Of a stretch of 64,000 nt of DNA, positions 56,576 through 64,000 are shown one piece after another. Origin of the DNA: Lineus longissimus (taxonomy: Eukaryota; Nemertea; Pilidiophora; Heteronemertea; Lineidae); assembly GCF_910592395.1 (NCBI RefSeq), contig NC_088322.1:8861431-8925430 (forward strand). Direction: 5' to 3'. The notes beneath the pieces are model-generated. The model was not told where the DNA came from. It was given only the letters and a program-made list of their open reading frames with translations, and searched no databases. The position numbers were made by a program, and so were the translations under genes. Each line of letters begins with the position of its first letter. Positions within the stretch are counted from its first letter, which is position 1.

Positions 56576-57726
56576 GCTAAAGCGTCTTAATTTCCAAAAA
56601 TGATTTCTAATGTTTTACTCAGGTCCTAAGTTGATGATTTCGTTAGGTATAGAACTAAAGGGGTTGCCGCCATTGTGCTATTGCATACATGCATGTATCT
56701 AACCAATATAAAAGTCAAAATAGACAGATGGTGGCCCAAAAATTGCATTCAGTGTTATTTATGGTTAACTGGAATTCGACAGAATCTAAGAACGTCTTGT
56801 AGCTCAAAATCGGAGGACGTTTTGACTGGAGACCTGTTTCCACTTATGAGCACGTTTTGACCGGACACCCTGCAGGTACAATGTAGCAACCCCTGTTATG
56901 TTTATGTGGAGACTAACAAATGATCTAATTGTTACTGGTGTCATGGTTTTGTATTATTGGACCATTTTGGACAAAGTCAAACCAGGGCCCAAACAAAACA
57001 AATGCGCATACTCAGAACACGTCAGAATACCAGAACCAACTTCGGACAATGACATAAGCCACTTGGACCCTTTGTTTCAGGCGAAATACATAATTGCATG
57101 GTCAGCGCCCAAAAATGTTCGAAAATGTTCCATCTTACATGTCCACTCCATCACCACTCCATCCTCCCACTATCATTCCCGCCCATTCGTTACAGCGTTT
57201 ACCATATTTTGCAGGTATGCCAAGCAACGCTTCGATCGTCGTGCGCTGTCGCATTCATCTAGCGTCCACGCGGATATGAACACGTGGTCTATCGTCTGCT
57301 GAAGCTTCCTCGGCGTCTCATTCGTCGCTTATGCGCATACGTCGCTTGTGCAATTGCACGTACGCCGATTGTGCTTTTCGGAGGATAAAAACGAAGACGT
57401 GTGTGATTTTACGTCACTAATTGCTTCTTTTTCCCAAATTTGTCTTCACAACACTACTTGTCACCACAACGTACAACGTTTCTGTCATTGCTAGAGTGAA
57501 AAATCGCAACAGGTTTTGCTTCTCATCAGTTCAGCACGCGTGTTCATTCTTGGATTTTTGTGCAACTGGAACTATTTCCCGTGCTATTTGTTCATAACTC
57601 CACCATTAGGCGGCGTTACGTGGCCAATTTCAGGAAAATTCCGTGAAATTCCTTCGACATTTTGGGAAGGAAAGTGGTCTTCACAGTATTGAAATTTTGG
57701 ATTAATGCTCTTTCTTGCTACTGCAG

Positions 57727-57791
57727 ACTACGCACTCTCTTCGGATATTGATTCATCTCGATCGGACACAATATTCGGACACATTTTTGGT
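57727..57791 (+). CDS. possible 65-nt internal exon
   Basis: The segment lies between a strong acceptor (GCTCTTTCTTGCTACTGCAG) and a strong donor (TTTTTG|GTAAGTTT). One frame is open (YALSSDIDSSRSDTIFGHIF). It might follow the candidate exon at 56389, but nothing confirms it and 65 nt is easily open by chance. Confidence 0.2.
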
Positions 57792-60700
57792 AAGTTTTCT
57801 TTGTAAAACAGTTTTGGTTGGTGTAAAATTCTGGTTGTTGTTACAGCTTGCCAGCTCCCCCATTTTACATATTGATGTTAACTAGTAAAAAACCGCGAGG
57901 ATATAAGCAAAAATTATTTTCACTAATTGAAATAGTTTTTATGCAGTTCAAACTAAATACTGAGTATTGTGTATCATGGTCGTTCAATTCAATTCATCGT
58001 GTTCAATTTGGATAGACAATTGGTTGGTGACACCAAGTTCTTTGATGGTCAAGACTTGCCATTTGATTTTTTATCTTTCAGTAATAAGTCAACCGGTCAT
58101 AGATCGGTGGAATTAGCGTATCTGCGTCTATATTGTATTCCTTCTTATCTAATTCATAGACACGGCCTACAGTACTATATCATGAGACAGTGTCAAGATT
58201 TTTCGAGATCTTTGCAACAAGTCGCTGCACATAAGCAGTCGTATGCATAATGAATACAACTACTAATGTAGGGGCAGGCGCATGATAGCACTTCGCATAA
58301 TAGCATATTCATAACCAATTCCTACCCAGTGTTTCAGAATAGATTTTACGCTCCACGAGTTCTAATATATCCCGTATTGTGTGAGACGAAAACTAAGACA
58401 TGTTTTAGCAGTCAATTGCAAATTCGGCTTGTGAGCATAACACAATTCTGATTGGCAGCCATAAATGTGACGTCACTCTACATATCTGAGCACATGCGTT
58501 TTCAAACTGTATGGAGCTGAGTAACATATACTGAGTAGTCGTTATCTAGCAGGATGAAGGGCGCCTGTGTACAGAAGGTGCAATAGACCAACGTGAAACA
58601 GACTCACCAAACCGGCTAAATTGCGAATCTACACTATTTCAGTATTCAAATATTTTTTGGTAGTATATATACTCTTACTGGTTGGTTTCTATCACCAGTA
58701 GTTACTCTTGACTCGATCGTCAAGGTAACGCGTTAAGGGAATTATATTCCACAGAGAAGGCAGCCATCAATATTTACTAATTGCCAACTTATGAAATCAG
58801 GCGACAGAATGTGACAATTCGCTGCATAATGCTCTCTGTATTCATGTTTACATGATAACTGAATTGTGTGACCAATTCATCTCAACAATTGCTCTCATAT
58901 GGTTTCGTAATACGTGTGTTTCTGTACACTCTCAGAAGTGAGGTTGTTTTCAGCTTCTGAAGGGTTTTTCGCCCAACACAAATATGCACTCCGTCGAGGT
59001 TTTTTTATCAAAATGAAAAACTTTGAGATTGTGCCACGGGGTGCTTACGTTTGTTCCTAAGAGTTTAATATGCAACCATGTCGAGACTTTACTTCAGTCA
59101 TAAGTTCAAGGGTCGTTTACTACTCGATTTACAGTACATGTATCAGCATTTGCAAGGGAGGGGAGCGGCAAAAAGTGGTTAGAACAGCTGGCTCATAACC
59201 AGAGGTCGTAGGTTCAACTCAAAGGAAAACCATCATTATTCTCATTTTCCTAGAACAAGACACCTATACATCATACATTGATCATCTCCATCAAGGAATA
59301 CAGATGCTGGAGGTGGTTAAAGGGTTTTGGTGTGGGCAGCTTGCCTCGGTTACAATAGCATCCCATCTAATGGAAATCATGCTCACCATCAGTAACTTAA
59401 TTTTACGTCATCCGGGAGAGAGGTCCGAGTCCCCTCTGATGAGCTTTCGGGTCGCTGGTCTAATATAGCCCAGGCGAACTTAACCTTCACCATCATGGCA
59501 TGATGTCGAGTCTCGTTAAACTAGATTTCTAGCTGCCCACGTCCGCCTCGAGCGAGGATTTCCCAAAAGAGATCCTCTCGTTATGAGATTACCTCGGCAG
59601 ATGCCTCCCTCCGAAGCAGATGGTATTAAATGATCACGCTGGTTGCCCTGTAGATTCAGATTGGAATATGACCAAAGTTACTGCTGCTCTCGATTTTATG
59701 GTTCGTAAGCAATGAGAGAACCTGTCAAACTTCGCCACTGTGACGCTGTGAATGATCACGCCCAACTTAGCGAACTTTTACCTCCGAATTACATGTATAT
59801 AATATTAAATGTTAGCAATAAGTGCCGTATACATTCTGCGGTGATCTATACAGTTTACTGGATTTGAGCAGTAAGGAATCTGCCGAACTATTTGAATCAT
59901 GCGATCCTAACATGCGATCCGAAACAGAATTCAAGATGGCCACTGTTCGTCCAGACACTAAAATTTTGCGTTTCTGTGTATTGCATCCCACAGCATCTGT
60001 TAACTGAACTCGCAGTTTCTGGATAGTGCATCAGCAACAATTGAACTTTCTAGTGAAACTTTGCCGCCGTCATTCATATGCAATCAAAATCATCCATTAC
60101 GCTTAGAAAATGAGAGGAATTTGGTGTGGGTGTGGCTCTGTTTGAGGCTATTAAACAGCGATTCCCCACTAATTCTGGCTTTGAGCAGCAACCGGAAGAA
60201 GAAGGAAATCACAGTAACACGTCACTCAGACACATGGCGCCGTTTCTCTGTCAAGTGGCCTATCTGGTCATGTTAAAAAGAAGCGAAAAGTGCAAAATAC
60301 CCTGGATTGTACTGGATTATCTCGTCAATAAACCCAGACACCCAATTACCCCCAACTCTTACATCAGCCCGACAACTTCGAAACGATCTCATTTATTTTC
60401 TAGATCCGATGGAAGGAATCGGGTCTTGTAGAGGCATTCTGCATTCTGTTTCCAATCATCCGCTCCTTGTCGCCTTAATTCGTTTAAAGTGATACTTGGT
60501 TGGATGTCATGGATCACTTGGGTTGAACCTTTTAGGAAGGTTGATTGCTAAAGGTTGGTTTGATGAAATTTGGATGAGGACGACAGGGGGAAGGGGGGGG
60601 GGGGGATCTCGTAAACGAGAAGATTCATCACATATCCATGCTCTTTGCGTAGATGAAGAAAGTGTAAAGTGGAAAAACGGGCCGCAACAACTCAACATTT

Positions 60701-63700
60701 GCCAAATTTGGCCAAGTTTGCGGGGGGGTTTATGAAGTGAAGTCTGGAAATATCTCACAGTGAATTGACGCAAATACTAATTAACCATAAACCAGTTAAA
60801 ATAAATCTACGTTTGTTACATGGAGATGCATTTGATTTCGATGATCGTGTGCGGCCGGTGTATAGGCAAATTAGGTCCTCATGTTTGATAGTCCTGCTCG
60901 TTTGTTCACTTATTGTTCAAAGATAACTTAAGAGGCCAAGGCCTACTTAGATAATGCTCGTACACATGACGATTTATCGGCGGTATGCGACAGCCCTAAT
61001 GTTCCCGAGGAGGTATACCGGCCCCCAAAACCAAAATAGATCGGCATGCTGATACAGTGGCACAGTTTAGTTGTCCTGATTACAGCACCTCATGATCATA
61101 GCACCTCATGATCATCGGGGTCATAGAACCTTGCCTACTCGGTTAAACGCGCCGAGCAATATCAATTCAGTTCTCTCGATTAATGCATTTTGACTAAAAT
61201 TTACAACATTCTTCCTTGAACAAATTTCCTTATGTCTCCTTAATTTGCTTTAAAAATGCATTAATAAAATTGCTTTTTGCTGGCACTAACTACGTTAGTT
61301 GATGTATTACCGTAGTGACTTATAAAATTAAGTTTTATCAGATACTATATTTTTTTGCAAGTTTCGTGGCAACAGGGGGGGGGGTATTTTGAAGTAGGGT
61401 AAAGCGTCAGCACTGTCGGTTACTCTTAGGGAGACTATAGAAATATTGTTACCCAATGTAACACATGAATGCATTCCATAAATCACCTAAAACTACCGTC
61501 TCGTTCTCGACGGTAAGAAATGCTTTGAAACCCAAATGAAAGCTCTTTCGTGGGGAACGATAGTTGGTGCCTAACCCCCTCCGAATCGCTAAAATGTGGA
61601 TATGTAATGACGGTCCCTAATCCAGAAAATTATTCATCAAATGTTTTACCGCGGCGAAGCTCATATTTGCCCCCCCCCCTTCCCCCTCCCCCCCCCCCCC
61701 CCATGATGTTGACCCGCATTGATAACAGCTTTTTAAGTCAACCGTCTCGCATTTGGAATACGCGATCACGTGCTGTCTAAATAGCTTGCTCCAAGAAGTC
61801 TGCTCCAATCTGATGCAAGCCGAAGATAGTCCATCAGGCAACAGCAAAACTCTTCGTCATTGACACGCTTTAATCAATATAACCTTGGCCAATAATCCCG
61901 AATATATGCGATAAATTCCGATTCAATTAGAGATTTCGGATTGGATGCCCGATTTGGAATGACATTTTCCGATTGGTTGAATATATGTATTTACTCAACG
62001 GACGATATCATATTGAAGGCTATCGGCAGTTGTTACTTCCGTTAAAAGGGATGCTGTCAGTAGTGCAAACTCATTTGGCCAAAACGATCGTATACAGAAA
62101 TATCAATGGAGCGGGAAATGTTTTGTAAACTGTTCGTTTGGCGGCACACAGGATGTTAAGTCTCAGGTACCACATATATCTGCATTCGGTTCATCAACGA
62201 AAGCTCTCCCCATTCATCTCGTCTGCGGTTATGACCGGGCCTTTCAAAACTCTTCTCAAACCACGTTTTTATAGATTTTCTTTAGGTATGGTACATGTAT
62301 GCGTACATGTATTTCTATGGAAACATTAAATCTGAACTTTTTGTCCTGACGACAGTCATAGCAAGAAGCCGCGAATTCGCCCAGCGCTGATTTTATTCAA
62401 AACTTCTTAGCGGTGTCTTCTGCATCGTATAAAAACAACATGTACGTACATTACAGTACATCATGTACTTTAAAGTTTGAATACTCGAAATGTCTTGTCA
62501 AAGATTTCTTAAAAGATATCGTTCTTTACCAAAGCACTTTGTTTCCGTCAAAAACTCATATCTCTTATGCGTGTTGCTATAAGCAACATGACCTGATTGC
62601 CAGAATGTCGCCTATGCAAATAATCAATGGTAGCCGCCATCTAGCATATGTTTGCTGATGCGGCCTAATTCGACATTTCCATATCTTGTAATTGGCTGGT
62701 TTTCAATCCGATAGTGCGATAGTCCGCAGATAGTGGCTGTATAGATTATCCGCCAGTTTGGGCACAACCAATTTTTTTGCATGGATTACGCAGCCCATAT
62801 ATAGTAGGTTTGCGATTTGACCATCACGGAAACGATGCAAGAACTCTATTTTACAATATTGCAAGAACTTGTACTAAGCTCCTTTCCTGAACACCACTAG
62901 AGGGTGCATATCTGTGTTGGCTGAAAATAATCCTCCATATTTTCTAAACGTTCAACACCTGCCCGTATTTTTAGGAGTGCATGCCGACAATGTTTCAGAA
63001 TTTAGATGGCTTAATGCTCCGATGATTATGTAAGCTTGGACAAGAAGGGTTTTCTGGAATCATCGCTAGGCTGTGCCTTCGTCAGTGGACATGCAATCGA
63101 CCTGCCGTGCGAACATCCTTTCGCGGGACTCCCCGATTAGAACAGTCAATCTATGAAGAAGAACGTTTTTTTAAATAGATTCTTGTAGAGCTGGGTGTAC
63201 TGAATGACGTACTAAAAGTTTACCGAAATAGGATCAGTTTTCGAGAAAATGAAACTGGCACCCTAACCTAGAGCATCGGGGTCAGTCTTTCAAATGAAAG
63301 GGTTATCATTGGTGTCTGCTGTTAGATGTAACTTATAAATCGAACAGCTGTCCAGAACCAGGCCAATAATATAAATCGCACAAAAACCTTTCAGATTCCC
63401 TTGGAGAAAACAGAGCGTCATCGAGTGCTACTTTATACAACATCTCAAGAGTCTGGTGTAACCTAATAGCCAAATCAATTGTATCGCTGGTACATTGATC
63501 GATTGATCGCTTTCTTACAACGCTCGCACGTAAAGTAGAATGGGTTTTAAACTCCTATACTGGGTGTTTCAAAATGAGTATGACACTTTTTATTCTTTCT
63601 CATGTGCCGGTAAAGTGAAATATTCTCCCGCGATGCATATTCCTCTTAAGTTTAATTATGTAGGCTGTGAAAGTCGTCCAATAAGAAACAATCTCAAATG

Positions 63701-64000
63701 ACATTCTGATATTTTCTTTTCAGCCCACAAATATTGCTTTAAGGCAAACACTACACGTACTTTCCACTATAGGCCTGATCATGAGGAGTTCATAGTTTTA
63801 AGCATTTTTACCCTACGAAGTATCGCCTTAATTTAGGCGAACATCTGTCAAACGAACTATATGACACCATGTGCAATCTTGATTTTTTTATCACAACGCT
63901 GCATGGCCCTAGTGATTCAAACCTGTCGCTGGGGCAAGTAGTTATTAAAAATCAAATGTGTCAAACTAATTATGTAACACCTAGTAGCACGAATACGAAT
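57792..64000. other. non-coding right end
   Basis: No gene is supported. Features seen: a tRNA-Met-like SINE head (59175-59225), G or C homopolymer runs (60590-60604, 61375-61383, 61671-61700), a duplicated CACCTCATGATCAT (61086 and 61104) and a short hairpin GTTGCTATAAGCAAC (62573-62587). Confidence 0.5.
59175..59225 (+). repeat. tRNA-Met-like SINE head or pseudogene
   Basis: An anticodon arm is intact: stem CTGG/CCAG around the 7-base loop CTCATAA with anticodon CAT (59194-59196). It is followed by the variable region AGGTCG and a B-box-like GGTTCAACTC (59211-59220). The acceptor and T stems do not pair, so it is not a functional tRNA. A tRNA-derived SINE is the likeliest explanation. Confidence 0.55.

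Noticed and set aside
59175-59225. Functional tRNA-Met gene
   Set aside because: The acceptor and T stems do not pair and the D arm is degenerate; only the anticodon arm is intact.
1-64000. CRISPR arrays or bacterial operons
   Set aside because: No regularly spaced direct repeats with unique spacers; the tandem repeats seen are minisatellites, and the genes are spliced.

Overview
The window is nuclear DNA of an intron-rich animal. It has many GT-AG introns with conserved phases, GH18 chitinases with a peritrophin-type chitin-binding tail, a GLUT-type sugar transporter, Ty3/gypsy and PIF/Harbinger elements, LINE and SINE debris, and many small inverted-repeat elements. A marine invertebrate is likely. 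A cephalochordate such as amphioxus is my leading guess, by inference only; nothing here proves the species. No CRISPR array, operon or rRNA was seen.

Layout. 1-4666: non-coding, with small hairpin elements. 4667-10595 (-): chitinase gene 1, 10 coding exons, 534 aa. 11427-19614 (-): a 12-helix SLC2/GLUT-like sugar transporter, 12 core exons plus one optional 48-nt exon. 20748-25944 (+): chitinase gene 2, 10 coding exons, 491 aa, with the same intron positions and phases as gene 1. The two chitinases are duplicates pointing away from each other with the transporter between them. I derived all three exon models by joining splice sites that keep frame.

27557-32766 (-): a complete but decayed Ty3/gypsy element with 181-bp LTRs and a 5-bp target duplication. 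33498-34373 (+): uncertain coding pieces. About 34400-42520 (+): a second, older gypsy-type element. Its gag is broken by a 944-bp MITE, its protease is mutated, its reverse transcriptase is mostly replaced by unrelated DNA and its integrase is missing, yet a 515-codon baculovirus-F-like envelope ORF is still open. 42531-42659: a LINE reverse transcriptase scrap.

43130-48149 (+): a two-exon gene for a bacterial-type HldE/RfaE protein (sugar kinase fused to a nucleotidyltransferase), 481 aa, which is unexpected in an animal. Its intron holds a nearly complete 3.0-kb PIF/Harbinger transposon (44624-47633) whose transposase and MADF-domain genes lie on opposite strands with interleaved exons. 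48417-49548: the 3' end of a LINE. 49549-64000: mostly non-coding, with a possible TATA promoter, two weak exon candidates and a tRNA-Met-like SINE head.

How the genes relate: the chitinases are secreted chitin-degrading enzymes (digestive or immune) and the transporter could take up sugars, but adjacency does not prove a shared role. The HldE-like gene would, by family, phosphorylate a heptose phosphate and activate it with a nucleotide. The most unusual parts are this gene, the interleaved Harbinger genes, the surviving envelope ORF, and a minisatellite that has copied a chitinase splice donor.
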